DNA from: Yponomeuta sedellus
Taxonomy: Eukaryota; Arthropoda; Insecta; Lepidoptera; Yponomeutidae
Direction of reading: 5' to 3'
NCBI GenBank assembly: GCA_934045075.1
Contig: OW203725.1
Location: forward strand, 1,516,775-1,580,774
DNA length: 64,000 nucleotides
Below the pieces are notes generated by a model. The model was not told the DNA's origin. It did no database searches and worked only from the letters and a program-made list of their open reading frames with translations. This document shows, piece by piece, positions 43,426 through 56,508 of the stretch; position 1 is the first letter of the stretch; every line of letters starts with the position of its first letter. The translations under genes and the position numbers were made by a program.

Positions 43426-46400
43426 TCTTTTGTTTTAGATAGATCTGCATCAGAACTACTGTAAAGAATCCAATTGAAAACTAGAACTCACGTAAAAGTG
43501 CCAGCAGATCATACCTGTTTGCGTAAAATTTTGAAATATAAAAAATATTTTTTTTTAAATTATATTTGCATGCTGGGACCACAGAACTCCTTTGTTTTAG
43601 ATAGATCTGCATCAGAACTACTGTATAGAATCCAATTGCAAACTAGAACTCAAGTAAAAGTGCCAGCAGATCATACCTGTTTGCGTAAAATTTAGAAATA
43701 TAAAACATAATTTTTTTTAAATTATAATTGCATGCTGGGACCACAGAACTCCTTTGTTTTTCACAGATTCGTATCAGAACTACCATAAAAAGCGCAATTC
43801 TAAGCTGGAACTCAGAAAAAAAAGCCAGCAGATCACACTAGTATGTTTGAAAACTCAAAAAGTAAAACTTTATTTATTTTGAATAATTTATAGGCACTCA
43901 GACCACAGAACTCTTTTTTTTTAGATAGATCTGCATCAGAACTACTGTATAGAATCCAATTGAAAACTAGAACTCACGTAAAAGTGCCAGCAGATCATAC
44001 CTGTTTGCGTAAAAATTTGAAATATAAAAAATATTTTTTTCAAAATTATATTTGCATGCTGGGACCACAGAACTCCTTTGTTTTAGATAGATCTGCATCA
44101 GAACTACTGTAAAGAATCCAATTGCAAACTAAAACTCAAGTAAAAGTGCCAGCAGAGCATACCTGTTTGCGTAAAATTTAGAAATATAAAACATAATTTT
44201 TTTTAAATTATAATTGCATGCTGGGACCACAGAACTCCTTTGTTTTTCACAGATTCGTATCAGAACTACCATAAAAAGCGCAAATCTAAGCTGGAACTCA
44301 GAAAAAAAAGCCAGCAGATCACACTAGTATGTTTGAAAACTCAAAAAGTAAAACTTTATTTATTTTGAATCATTTATAGGAATTCAGACCACAGAACTCT
44401 TTTGCTTTAGATAGATCTGCATCGGAACTACTGTATAGAATCCAATTGAAAACTAGAACTCACGTAAAAGTGCCAGCAGATCATACCTGTTTGCGTAAAA
44501 TTTTGAAATATAAAAAATATTTTTTTTAAATTATATTTGCATGCTGGGACCACAGAACTCCTTTGTTTTTCACAGATTCGTATCAGAACTACCATAAAAA
44601 GTGCAATTCTAAGCTGGAACTCAGAAAAAAAAGCCAGCAGATCACACTAGTATGTTTGAAAACTCAAAAAGTAAAACTTTATTTATTTTGAATCATTTAT
44701 AGGCACTTAGACCACAGAACTCCTTTGTTTTAGATGAATCTGCATCAGAACTACTGTATAGAATCCAATTGCAAACTAGAACTCAAGTAAAAGTGCCAGC
44801 AGATCATACCTGTTCGCGTAAAATTTAGAAATATAAAACATAATTTTTTTTTAATTATAATTGCATGCTGGGACCACAGAACTCCTTTGTTTGTCACAGA
44901 TTCGTATCAGAACTACCATAAAAAGCGCAAATCTAAGCTGGAACTCAGAAAAAAAAGCCAGCAGATCACACTAGTATGTTTGAAAACTCAAAAAGTATAA
45001 CTTTATTTATTTTGAATCATTTATAGGAATTCAGACCACAGAACTCTTTTGCTTTAGATAGATCTGCATCAGAACTACTGTATAGAATCCAATCGAAAAC
45101 TAGAACTCACGTAAAAGTGCCAGCAGATCATACCTGTTTGCGTAAAATTTTGAAATATAAAAAATATTTTTTTTAAATTATATTTGCATACTGGGACCAC
45201 AGAACTCCTTTGTTTTAGATAGATCTGCATCAGAACTACTGTAAAGAATCCAATTGCAAACTAGAACTCAAGTAAAAGTGCCAGCAGATCATACCTGTTT
45301 GCGTAAAATTTAAAAATATAAAACATAATTTTTTTAAAATTATAATTGGATTCTGGGAGCACAGAACTCCTTTGTTTTTCATAGATTCGTATCAGAACTA
45401 CCACAAAAAGCGCAATTCTAAGCTGGAACTCAGAAAAAAAAGCCAGCAGATCACACTAGTATGTTTGAAAACTCAAAAAGTAAAGCTTTATTTATTTTGA
45501 AACATTAATAGGCACTCAGACCACAGAACTCTTTTGTTTAAGATAGATCTGCATCAGAACTACTGTATAGAATCCAATTGCAAACTAGAACTCAAGTAAA
45601 AGTGCCAGCAGATCATACCTGTTTGCGTAAAATTTAGAAATATAAAACATAATTTTTTTTAAATTATAATTGCATGCTGGGACCACAGAACTCCTTTGTT
45701 TTTCACAGATTCGTATCAGAACTACCATAAAAAGCGCAATTCTAAGCTGGAACTCAGAAAAAAAAGCCAGCAGATCACACTAGTATGTTTGAAAACACAA
45801 AAAGTAAAACTTTATTTATTTTGAATCATTTATAGGTACTCAGACCACAGAACTACTTTGTTTTAAATAGATCTGCATCAGAACTACTGTAAAGAATCCA
45901 ATTGAAAACTAGAACTCACGTAAAAGTGCCAGCAGATCATACTTGTTTGCGTAAAATTTTGAAATATAAAAAATATTTTTTTTTTTAATTATATTTGCAT
46001 GCTGGGACCACAGAACTCCTTTGTTTTAGATAGATCTGCATTAGAACTACTGTATAGAATCCAATTGCAAACTAGAACTCAAGTAAAAGTGCCAGCAGAT
46101 CATACCTGTTTGCGTAAAATTTAGAAATATAAAACATAATTTTTTTTTAATTATAATTGCATGCTGGGACCACAGAACTCCTTTGTTTTTCACAGACTCG
46201 TATCAGAACTACCATAAAAAGCGCAATTCTAAGCTGGAACTCAGAAAAAAAAGCCAGCAGATAAACTAGTATGTTTGAAAACTCAAAAAGTAAAACTTTA
46301 TTTATTTTGAATCATTTATAGGAACTCAGACCACAGAACTCTTTTGTTTTAGATAGATCTGCATCAGAACTACTGTATAGAATCCAATTGAAAACTAGAA

Positions 46401-49400
46401 TTCACGTAAAAGTGCCAGCAGATCATACCTGTTTGCGTAAAATTTAGAAATATAAAAAATATTTTTTTTTAAATTATATTTGCATGCTGGGACCACAGAA
46501 CTCCTTTGTTTTAGATAGATCTGCATCAAAACTACTGTATAGAATCCAATTGCAAACTAGAACTCAAGTAAAAGTGCCAGCAGATCATACCTGTTTGCGT
46601 AAAATTTAGAAATATAAAACATAATTTTTTTTTAATTATAATTGCATGCTGGGACCACAGAACTCCTTTGTTTTTCACAGATTCGTATCAGAACTACCAT
46701 AAAAAGCGCAATCCTAAGCTGGAACTCAGAAAAAAAAGCCAGCAGATCACACTAGTATGTTTGAAAACTCAAAAAGTAAAACTTTATTTATTTTGAATCA
46801 TTTATAGGTACTCAGACCACAGAACTCCTTTGTTTTAGATAGATCTGCATCAGAACTACTGTATAGAATCCAATTGCAAACTAGAACTCAAGTAAAAGTG
46901 CCAGCAGATCATACCTGTTTGCGTAAAATTTAGAAATATAAAACATAATTTTTTTTTAATTATAATTGCATGCTGGGACCACAGAACTCCTTTGTTTTTC
47001 ACAAATTCGTATCAGAACTACCAAAAAAAGCGCAATTCTAAGCTGGAACTCAGAAAAATACACCAGCAGATCACACTAGTATGTTTGAAAACTCAAAAAG
47101 TAAAACTTTATTTATTTTGAATCATTTATAGGCACTCAGACCACAGAACTCTTTTGTTTTAGATAGATCTGCATCAGAACTACTGTAAAGAATCCAATTG
47201 CAAACTAGAACTCAAGTAAAAGTGCCAGCAGATCATACCTGTTTGCGTAAAATTTAGAAATGTAAAAAATATTTTTTTTTAAATTATATTTGCATGCTGG
47301 GACCACAAAACTCCTTTGTTTTAGATAGATCTGCATCAGAACTGTAAAGAATCCATTTGCAAACTAGAACTCAAGTAAAAGTGCCAGCAGATCATACCTG
47401 TTTGCGTAAAATTTAGAAATATAAAACATAATTTTTTTTTAATTATAATTGCATGCTGGGACCACAGAACTCCTTTGTTTTTTACAGATTCGTATCAGAA
47501 CTACCATAAAAAGCGCAATTCTAAGCTGGAACTCAGAAAAAAAAGCCAGCAGATCACACTAGTATGTTTGAAAACTCAAAAAGTAAAACTTTATTTATTT
47601 TGAATCATTTATAGGTACTCAGACCACAGAACTCCTTTGTTTTAGATAGATCTGCATCAGAACTACTGTATAGAATCCAATTGCAAACTAGAACTCAAGT
47701 AAAAGTGCCAGCAGATCATACCTGTTTGCGTAAAATTTAGAAATATAAAACATAATTTTTTTTTAATTATAATTGCATGCTGGGACCACAGAACTCCTTT
47801 GTTTTTCACAGATTCGTATCAGAACTACCATAAAAAGCGCAACTCTAAGCTGGAACTCAGAAAAAAAAGCCAGCAGATCACACTAGTATGTTTGAAAACT
47901 CAAAAAGTAAAACTTTATTTATTTTGAATCATTTACAGGTACTCAGACCACAGAACTCCTTTGTTTTAGATAGATCTGCATCAGAACTACTGTATAGAAT
48001 CCAATTGCAAACTAGAACTCAAGTAAAAGTGCCAGCAGATCATACCTGTTTGCGTAAAATTTAGAAATATAAAACATAATTTTTTTTTAATTATAATTGC
48101 ATGCTGGGACCACAGAACTCCTTTGTTTTTCACAGATTCGTATCAGAACTACCATAAAAAGTGCAATTCTAAGCTGGAACTCAGAAAAAAAAGCCAGCAG
48201 ATCACACTAGTATGTTCGAAAACTCAAAAAGTAAAACTTTATTTATTTTCAATCATTTATAGGCACTCAGACCACAGAACTCTTCTGTTTTAGATAGATC
48301 TGCATCAGAACTACTGTAAAGAATCCAATTGCAAACTAAAACTCACGTAAAAGTGCCAGCAGACCATACCTGTTTGCGTAAAATTTAGAAATATAAAAAA
48401 TATTTTTTTTTAAATTATATTTGCATGCTGGGACCACAGAACTCCTTTGTTTTAGATAGATCTGGATCAGAACTACTGTATAGAATCCAATTGCAAACTA
48501 GAACTCAAGTGAAAGTGCCAGCAGATCATACCTGTTTGCGTAAAATTTAGAAATATAAAACATATTTTTTTTAAAATTATAATTGCATGCTGGGACCACA
48601 GAACTCCTTTGTTTTTCACAGATTTGTATCAGAACTACCATAAAAAGCGCAATTCTAAGCTGGAACTCAGAAAAAAAAGCCAGCAGATCACACTAGTATG
48701 TTTGAAAACTCAAAAAGTAAAGCTTTATTTATTTTGAAACATTAATAGGCACTCAGACCACAGAACTCTTTTGTTTAAGATAGATCTGCATCAGAACTAC
48801 TGTAAAGAATCCAATTGCAAACTAGAACTCAAGTAAAAGTGCCAGCAGATCATACCTGTTTGCGTAAAATTTAGAAATATAAAACATAATTTTTTTTTAA
48901 TTATAATTGCATGCTGGGACCACAGAACTCCTTTGTTTTTCACAGACTCGTATCAGAACTACCATAAAAAGCGCAATTCTAAGCTGGAACTCAGAAAAAA
49001 AAGCCAGCAGATCACACTAGTATGTTTGAAAACTCAAAAAGTAAAACTTTATTTATTTGGAATCATTTATAGGCGCTTAGACCACAGAACTCTTTTTTTT
49101 TAGATAGATCTGCATCAAAACTACTGTATAGAATCCAATTGAAAACTAGAACTCACGTAAAAGTGCCAGCAGATCATACCTGTTTGCGTAAAATTTAGAA
49201 ATATAAAAAAAAAAAATTTTAATTATATTAGCATGCTGGGACCACAGAACTCCTTTGTTTTAGATAGATTTGCATCAGAATTACTGTATAGAATCCAATT
49301 GCAAACTAGAACTGAAGTAAAAGTGCCAGCAGATCATACCTGTTTGCGTAAAATTTAGAAATATAAAACATAATTTTTTTTTAATTATAATTGCATGCTG

Positions 49401-50476
49401 GGACCACAGAACTCCTTTGTTTTTCACAGATTCGTATCAGAACTACCATAAAAAGCGCAATTCTAAGCTGGAACTCAGAAAAAAAAGCCAGCAGATCACA
49501 CTAGTATGTTTGAAAACTCAAAAAGTAAAACTTTATTTATTTTGAATCATTTATAGGTACTCAGACCACAGAACTCCTTTGTTTTAGATAGATCTGCATC
49601 AGAACTACTGTATAGAATCCAATTGCAAACTAGAACTCAAGTAAAAGTGCCAGCAGATCATACCTGTTTGCGTAAAATTTTGAAATATAAAACATAATTT
49701 TTTTTAAATTATAATTGGATTCTGGGAGCACAGAACTCCTTTGTTTTTCACATATTCGTATCAGAACTACCATAAAAAGCGCAATTCTAAGCTGGAACTC
49801 AGAAAAAAAAGCCAGCAGATCACACTAGTATGTTTGAAAACTCAAAAAGTAAAACTTTATTTATTTTGAATCATTTATAGGTACTCAGACCACAGAACTC
49901 CTTTGTTTTAGATAGATTTGCATCAGAATTACTGTATAGAATCCAATTGCAAACTAGAACTGAAGTAAAAGTGCCAGCAGATCATACCTGTTTGCGTAAA
50001 ATTTAGAAATATAAAACATAATTTTTTTTTAATTATAATTGCATGCTGGGACCACAGAACTCCTTTGTTTTTCACAGATTCGTATCAGAACTACCATAAA
50101 AAGCGCAATTCTAAGCTGGAACTCAGAAAAAAAAGCCAGCAGATCACACCAGTATGTTTGAAAACTCAAAAAGTAAAACTTTATTTATTTTGAATCATTT
50201 ATAGGTACTCAGACCACAGAACTCCTTTGTTTTAGATAGATCTGCTTCAGAACTACTGTATAGAATCCAATTGCAAACTAGAACTCAAGTAAAAGTGCCA
50301 GCAGATCATACCTGTTTGCGTAAAATTTAGAAATATAAAACATAATTTTTTCTTTAATTATAATTGCATGCTGGGACCACAGAACTCCTTTGTTTTTCAC
50401 AGATTCGTATCAGAACTACCATAAAAAGCGCAATTCTAAGCTGGAACTCAGAAAAAAAAGCCAGCAGATCACACTA
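43426..50476 (+). repeat. Left-arm satellite array (about 160-bp monomers)
   Basis: About 44 monomers marked by 'ccacagaactcctttgtttt' and 'gccagcagatca'. Three monomer types: A (catacctgtttgcgtaaaat with ...aaatatttttt), B (same with ...aacataatttttt), C (cacactagtatgtttgaaaa, then actttatttattttgaatca). They follow in A-B-C or B-C order, so the higher-order unit is about 480 or 320 bp. Short ORFs inside are artefacts of the repeat. AT-rich, no gene. Confidence 0.9.
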
Positions 50477-50735
50477 GGGTAAAAATACCGGTAATCGGCC
50501 ATTTAAGCCACTTGTTGACTTCAGCGTTGATTTTTATTTTAATGCAGTACACCAACACTTTTCAAAAATTCAATATATCATCATACAATAGTCTAGTTTT
50601 ATAAAAACTAACGCTTATAGAGGTATCTTCTACACATAATTTACAAAAAATAATTAATAGTGAAAGTAGCAAAAATACCGGTTATCGGCCATTTGACTCA
50701 GTTATCGGCCACTAATGCACTGGTTATCGGCCACC
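50477..50735. promoter_or_regulatory. Left subterminal CGGCCA array of the pogo-like element
   Basis: Motif (g)ttatcggccaYt occurs at about 50494 (gtaatcggccattt), 50682 (gttatcggccattt), 50701 (gttatcggccacta) and 50723 (gttatcggccacct), all in one orientation. Counterparts on the right lie at 55670-55905. Likely transposase-binding sites, by analogy with other DNA transposons. Confidence 0.6.
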
Positions 50736-50910
50736 TATTGTAAAGTAGAAAAATGGCTCTTATCCAAAAGCTGAAAAGGTTGATAGTAGTATGAAAGTAA
50801 AACCAATAAAATAAATCACTTCTGAGGTTTATTTGTTACAAAATCAGTTTGAGCTTAGGTAGTTTAGCTCATAAATTAAGAAAATTTTGATATGAAAATA
50901 TTGGATACAC

Positions 50911-50917
50911 AATCAAA
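50911..50917. repeat. Target duplication of the nested retrotransposon, left
   Basis: AATCAAA (CAATCAAA if one base is added) is repeated at 52767-52773 directly after the (TTTCA)n tail. Confidence 0.65.
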
Positions 50918-52766
50918 CGACAGCTCCTTTAGACTCTTCTCCAGCTCTTGCTGAAAGTATTTTGAAAGACAATGTCCCCCCATGCCATCACGATTTTTCG
51001 TTCGACTATATTGAAGCCCATACCGTGATTAAATCGTTTAAAAAGCTAAAGCTTAAAAAAACTGAGGACTTATGGGGTATGTCAGTAATAGTAGTTAGCT
51101 CAGTAATCGATACCCTAGCACCCCATTTAGCCAAAATCTTTAACAAATGTTTAGATGAGGGTATATTCCCTGATCTAATGAAATATAGTAGGCTCGTTCC
51201 TTTATTTAAAAGCGGTGATAAGCAAGATCCCACAAATTTCAGACCAGTCTCAGTTCTACCCGTTTTGAGTAAAATATTCGAGAAGATAGTTCTAGGTCAG
51301 CTGCTTACACATTTCAATGACTATCAACTTCTCCATGGTCAGCAATTCGGCTTTACGCAAGGGCGCTCTACAACGGACGCCGGCGTCATGTTAGTTAAAC
51401 ATATATTTAGTGCATGGGAAGAGCGCAAGGATGCTATAGGCGTATTCTGTGACTTGTCGAAAGCATTTGATTGCGTTGACCATAAAACACTTCTTTTAAA
51501 ATTAAAGCACTATGGTATAAACGGGAATAGCCTAAAACTTATAACATCATATTTAGAAGGGAGAGTTCAAAGAGCTGATATAAATAGAACTAAATCTTCA
51601 GGGTCAGAGGTCAGGATTGGAGTGCCACAGGGATCGATTTTGGGGCCGTTCCTCTTCCTCGTATATGTAAATGATTTGCCGTTCATGGTTCAAAATATGT
51701 CAGAGATAGTATTATTTGCAGATGACACGTCTCTTATTTTTAAAATTAAGAGACAAGAAAATGACCTTGACAATACAAATAATGCTCTCTCTCGGGTACT
51801 AAATTGGTTTACTTCTAATAACTTATTGTTAAATTCAAAAAAGACGAAATGTATAAAGTTCACTCTTCCAAATGTCAAAACGGTAGACAGCAATGTTTTA
51901 CTGGGGAATGACAAATTAGACCTTGTGAATGAAACTGTATTCCTAGGTATCACAATTGATGCAAAGCTTCAATGGGGTCCTCATGTAGAAAAATTAGCAA
52001 ATAGGCTTAGTTCAGCAGCATATGCAGTCAAAAGAATTAGGGAACTAACTGACGTCGCAACTGCTAGGCTTGTTTATTTTAGTTACTTCCATAGTCTTAT
52101 GTCCTATGGCATACTACTGTGGGGACGGGCAGCAGACATCGAGACCATCTTCGTCTTGCAGAAGAGAGCGATCAGATTCATTTATAGGCTGGGTAGTAGA
52201 GATTCGTTAAGAGATTTCTTTAAAGAAACTAACATCCTGACAGTTGCCAGTCAGTATATATATGAAAACATTATGTACGTTAGGAAAAATATCAGTAACT
52301 TTAAAACTTTAGGTAGCCAACACAATGTAAATACTAGAAATAAACATAAACTTTTGTTCCCACTATTTAGGCTGGCAAAGGTTAATACATCCTTCATGGG
52401 GCATTGTATACGCTTCTATAATAAAATCCCTGAAGATATATTAAGCTTGCCTGAATCGCGGTTCAAAAAATATGTTAAGCACACTTTGTGCCAAAAGGGC
52501 TACTATAACATAAAGGATTATTTAGATGACAATGAGGTCTGGAATGAAAGCCAGTACAATGTATGAGTTCTATGTTCAAAATAATTATGTAAACTATGTT
52601 AATTAAGGACTTTTGAAAAGACTAAGTTAGGAGTTTTTTTGTCCATTTTTTCTCCTAAATGATCTAGATTTTGAAATGGACCCCTAGTTTGAATTGTAAC
52701 GTTCATTAAGCCGCAGTTTCTGTGCTACTTTGAATAAAACCTTTTCATTTCATTTCATTTCATTTC
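50918..52766 (+). mobile_element. 5'-truncated Jockey-like non-LTR retrotransposon
   Basis: Starts in mid-ORF after a 7-8 bp target repeat, and ends with a 200-base 3' UTR and a short (TTTCA)n tail at 52747-52766 before the second target repeat. 5' truncation with flanking duplications is the signature of target-primed reverse transcription. The 3' UTR matches separate tails at 25688-25800, 28498-28625 (inverted) and 37650-37745, so the family is spread in this genome. Confidence 0.88.
50920..52566 (+). pseudogene. Reverse transcriptase (Jockey-like ORF2), N-terminal endonuclease missing
   Basis: 549 codons open from the truncation point to TGA at 52564, without internal stops. The RT core is complete: LVPLFKSGDKQDPTNFRPVS (region 1), GFTQGRSTTDA, FCDLSKAFDCVDH (first catalytic Asp), GVPQGSILGPFLFLVYVNDL and LFADDTSL (the Y/FADD box), then the thumb with LNSKKTKCIKF and FLGITID. 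The C-terminal part (ALQKRAIRFI-like LQKRAIRFIY region) is typical of Jockey/CR1 elements. In an intact element an AP endonuclease precedes this, so the copy is dead on arrival even though the RT frame is intact. Annotated as pseudogene because it is truncated. Confidence 0.93.
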
Positions 52767-52981
52767 AATCAAAAACCAAAAATCTTGGGATATCGTAATC
52801 TTAGTGAAAATAAATTTAAATTTGATATTCAGAAGATTTGAATGTCCAAAAAAAAAGATTTTCTTCACTTAAACTACAATCAACCGTTTAAAATATAAAG
52901 AAAAAAATCCTTTAGAACAAGATTTAACAATAACTTCTAAACAAATTATAATAAAAACAAAGTAGGTACCAATTCACCTAA

Positions 52982-55446
52982 TTAGTCAGAATTGTCAGGA
53001 CAAAAAGTTTTCAAAACTTCTCTGGGTGCATTTTGAGCGTTTTCGCACAATTCACATGTATATTGCTTGGTAACTGCTTTATTGTAAGTTGAATTCTTTA
53101 GTTTCGTGCATTTCAGGTGATACCATCGAATGCAGTTGTCACAGCCTATATTTTTTTCTCCGTCTTCTTCAGTGTCACTTAAAAGAGCAAGCTCACAAGA
53201 AAAACATTTAATGTGGGATTGCGTTTCTTCTATTTTCTTTTTCTTTACAATCACAGTCGTTTTGTTCATTTTCTTCTTTTTTTGTGGTGGCTCTGTTTTC
53301 TTTTGCTCCCTTTCAAGTTTTCGTTTCTTTATTTTGTTTTCTTTATCTAGTTTTTCTTTTTCTTTTTTTTCGTGATACTGTTGCCAAGCTTTAGATGATA
53401 TAGCACTCGGAAACTGGCTCCATGTGCGGCTTCCTTTGGTTTTTGTAACGATATCAGGAAATTTTAGGTGTTTTTTGAACGGATCCTCTCTACTGTCACC
53501 GTATTTGTCTATAGCAATGTAATTCACTACGTTTTTTGGAGATGGTTTTGTGTTTTCATCAGCCCCTACAGAAATCATTGTATTAACTGGCCAGTCTTTC
53601 CCAATTGTTACCATTTTTGTAGCTGTAACATCTTCTGAGTTTAATTGGATATCTTTCGCTAACGTTCCGGCGTGATTGTCATCGTCCACAGAATTAACGA
53701 CAGGAGTATCGTTATTAATTTGACATATTTCTGGTAAATTTATGTCACTTAATGCTGTTATGGATATATCGTCCAAAGATACCAAAGAACCAATGTCTGG
53801 TATCTGAAAAGAGTTATAGTCGCTGTCCTCAAAAGTATTTTTTCCCAAATCTTCCGGCCTTGGGCTTTTGGATTTTTTTTCAGAAGATTTCACTCGGGGA
53901 GTGGAAGTGGATTGCAAAGCTCGGGGTGTTTTCAATGTATCGTCCGAAGACTTGTTAACTTCAAACGATTTTGACTGTCGCGGAGTTGCAGTGGATTGCG
54001 AAGTTCGGGGTGTCTTCGATTTAGATCGTCGTTTTTGTAAGTATGACTCCTTTGTGCGGTCAAGTTCACGTATGATGATGCTTGGATTTATACCCAGCTT
54101 TGTTATATTCTCTTCCATCAGGTGAAACACTTGTCTGGCTATTTCAAAATGTCTGTCGTTGAGAGGTTTTTGTGAGATAGTTTGAGCAGCAGTTGCATTC
54201 CGTATCTGAGCGTCTTTTACGCATTTTGAAAAATCCACCCGTTCTACGTCAAACGGATAAAGGCCGCATTTACGGAATCCATTCTTGATTGTTTGAGTCA
54301 TCTCTTTGTCTAGTGTCTCTTTAAAAACTTGACAGAAGTTTGTTTTTGTTACACATTTGTTAAGATTTTCAGCTCGACTCTGCCAATTTTTCACAGTGCG
54401 CTTCCATTCTTGTTTAAGGGGTTTAAACACACTCACATCAGCTGGCTGCAAAATATGAGTTGTATTCGGTGGCAATGCATACAAAATAATATCATTATCG
54501 TCGCAGAATTTACTCAGTGGCATAGACATATGTGACTTATGCCCATCTACAAAAAACAGAACAGGCTTTTTTGTGTGTTGGTTTGTCAGCCAATCGATGA
54601 ACCCATTAGACATGTACTCAAAAAATACATCTGCTCGCATCCACCCGCTCTCGGATTTTCCTAAAATCCAGTCAGGCGGCATGTTGTCGACTACCGCTTT
54701 AGGTGGTCTTAGATAGGGAAACACCACCAATGGTGGACATATTTCCCCAGACGCTGTTATTACCACCAGTACTGTGATGTTCTCTTTCTCATTGCCTTTC
54801 TTCACTACGTACACATTTTTGTAGCCTTTAGGTGCTAGAACCTTCCCTGATTTAGGAGACAGTGATATCCCAGTTTCATCAGCGTTTAGAATACGGTCAG
54901 GATCATCTAAAATATCTAACGCATTTTTTTCAGCCAAGAAAAGGTGTAAGTCTGCAAACCATTTCCGAATGGAACTTTCCTTAATAGCTTCTCGCGCCTT
55001 GTTAATAGCCTCTGGTTCTCGGATGCTTATGTTGGGATGACGCTTGAGAAAGCTGAGGTACCATCGTATACCAGGCTTACCTCTAGGAAAGCGATGGTCT
55101 ATGCCAAGATCTTTTCCAAGCTCAGCTACAGTATCCAGAAGATCATATTTGTTAATAGGAATTCCAGATTTTGCTGACTGAATTATCCAATCAACAATTT
55201 TTCTTTCTCCTTCATAACCAAATATAGACCAACTTTTCTCATTTTTTCAGCAACACGACCGTGAAGCCTGTCCTGTACAGTAGCTCTTGGAACCCCGTAG
55301 TATCGACACGCTTCTCTAATACCTCGAATGTTACCACGTATATCTGAAAGAGCGTTAATCAGTGCTTGTTCAGCGTAACCAAACCTTTTTTGTTTTTCTT
55401 TTTCATCTTTTTTCTTTTTCTTAATTTTATTAGTGACAGGTGTCAT
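52982..55446 (-). pseudogene. Pogo/Tigger-like transposase with psq HTH and C-terminal PHD finger, one frameshift
   Basis: ATG at 55446 (just after an acceptor-like ttttttttcag) opens 73 codons: a Lys-rich start and a pipsqueak-type HTH (ALINALSDIRGNIRGIREAC, YYGVPRATVQDRL). At 55226-55230 the frame shifts: KVG overlaps the following SIFGYEGE by one base, whereas relatives have a few residues between. The second frame runs 748 codons without a stop: CENPB-type HTH (IVDWIIQSAKSGIPI, GIRWYLSFLKRHP), then the DDE core with NADETGI, VLFFVDGHKSH and LPPNTTHILQPAD (last two Asp 35 residues apart). A disordered Ser/Lys-rich region and a nuclear-type Lys/Glu block follow. The PHD finger has CFSC, CDNC, WYHLKC and CELC. 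A PHD finger would bind histone tails. The shift predicts loss of the intact protein unless it is a sequencing error. Confidence 0.9.
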
Positions 55447-56508
55447 CTGAAAAAAAAACAAGCGCAATTCCAATACCAAGCACCTGAATCAAAATTTGTA
55501 GCAAATCAAGGGTTAATTAAGCGCATTCAATTAATTTTCCCTTGCAAAAAAAGTACCCTATGTCACTTTCTAAACTTCCAAGTATATGTACCTATTCTAA
55601 CATCATCATGATCCGTTGTAACATTTTGTCGTGAAAGAAGGCAATGAATATAGAATTTACTTAGTTATGTCAGTTATCGGCCATACATCAACCCCTACGG
55701 CCGGTAACAGGTTGTATTTTTACGATTTATCGGCCTTATTTAATTTGCGACGGCTGGAAACAGGTAAAATGTTTACTAGTTATCAGCCGTTATATTCTTC
55801 TCACGGCCGGAAAAAGGTTACAATTTTACCAGTTATCGGCCGTTTTTTATATCCCACGGCCGGAAATAGGTAGAATTTTGACTAGTAATCGGCCGTTAAA
55901 TATACGGTACTTTTGAGGGTCATATCTTTGGAAATATAAGGCAATTTAGCGGCCGGAATCTGGTAGTAAATGCAGAAAAATCTAGTTGCTTATAAATTTA
56001 AAGGGATTTGTGCTTTGAGAAATGAAGGTTTCTACTTATAGACAAAGAAAAAAGTCATAAACAATACCGGTTTACGGCCTTCCGGCCGCAAACTAGTTTT
56101 TGAAATAGATTGTTAACGTGTTCCCCGGCCGCCAAAAATATCACAAACTATGAATGTTTGATAAGTTTTGGATCTCGAATATTAAAATTAACCATGTTAT
56201 TTATCCGCAAACCAAAGCAATCACCAAAAAAAACACAGTAACACTTTAAAACTAACCTCTGAAAAGCAAACCTCCCACTATTTTTTTTGCTCAATTTGTC
56301 ACACGTCCGCACAGTAACTTTCTAGATAACGACTGAGAGCACATTTTTTAATGTTCAAGGTTAAGCCGCCAGAGAATGAATTGTGAAGTTCGTCCGAATC
56401 GAACGGCGTGTAAATAGAAAAGGATAGTTTACTATTACTTCTATTATTCAACACAATGTATGAAATGGCCGAAAAGGGGTAGTGGCCGGCAAACCGGTAG
56501 TTTTACCC
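55447..56508. promoter_or_regulatory. Right subterminal region with alternating CGGCC motifs
   Basis: From 55670 to 55905, pairs alternate: gttatcggccata, acggccggtaacagg, tttatcggcc, acggctggaaacaggt, gttatcagccg, acggccggaaaaaggtt, gttatcggccgt, acggccggaaataggt, gtaatcggccgt. More lie at 55952, 56075-56090 and 56125. The outermost 45 bases hold gtggccggcaaaccggtagt. The region also should carry the transposase promoter. No ORF of its own. Confidence 0.6.

Larger units (their letters stand above)
50477..56508 (-). mobile_element. Pogo/Tigger-like DNA transposon, 6032 bp, inserted in the satellite
   Basis: Ends GGGTAAAAATACCGGT (50477) and, inverted, GGGTAAAACTACCGGT (56508) differ at one of 16 bases. 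TA is duplicated at 50475-50476 and 56509-56510, and the uninterrupted monomer reads cacacTAgtatg. Both subterminal regions carry arrays of TTATCGGCC / CGGCCG motifs. TA duplication and the transposase (52982-55446) place it in the Tc1/mariner/pogo group. It contains a nested non-LTR retrotransposon at about 50918-52766, so it was about 4.2 kb before that. Confidence 0.92.
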
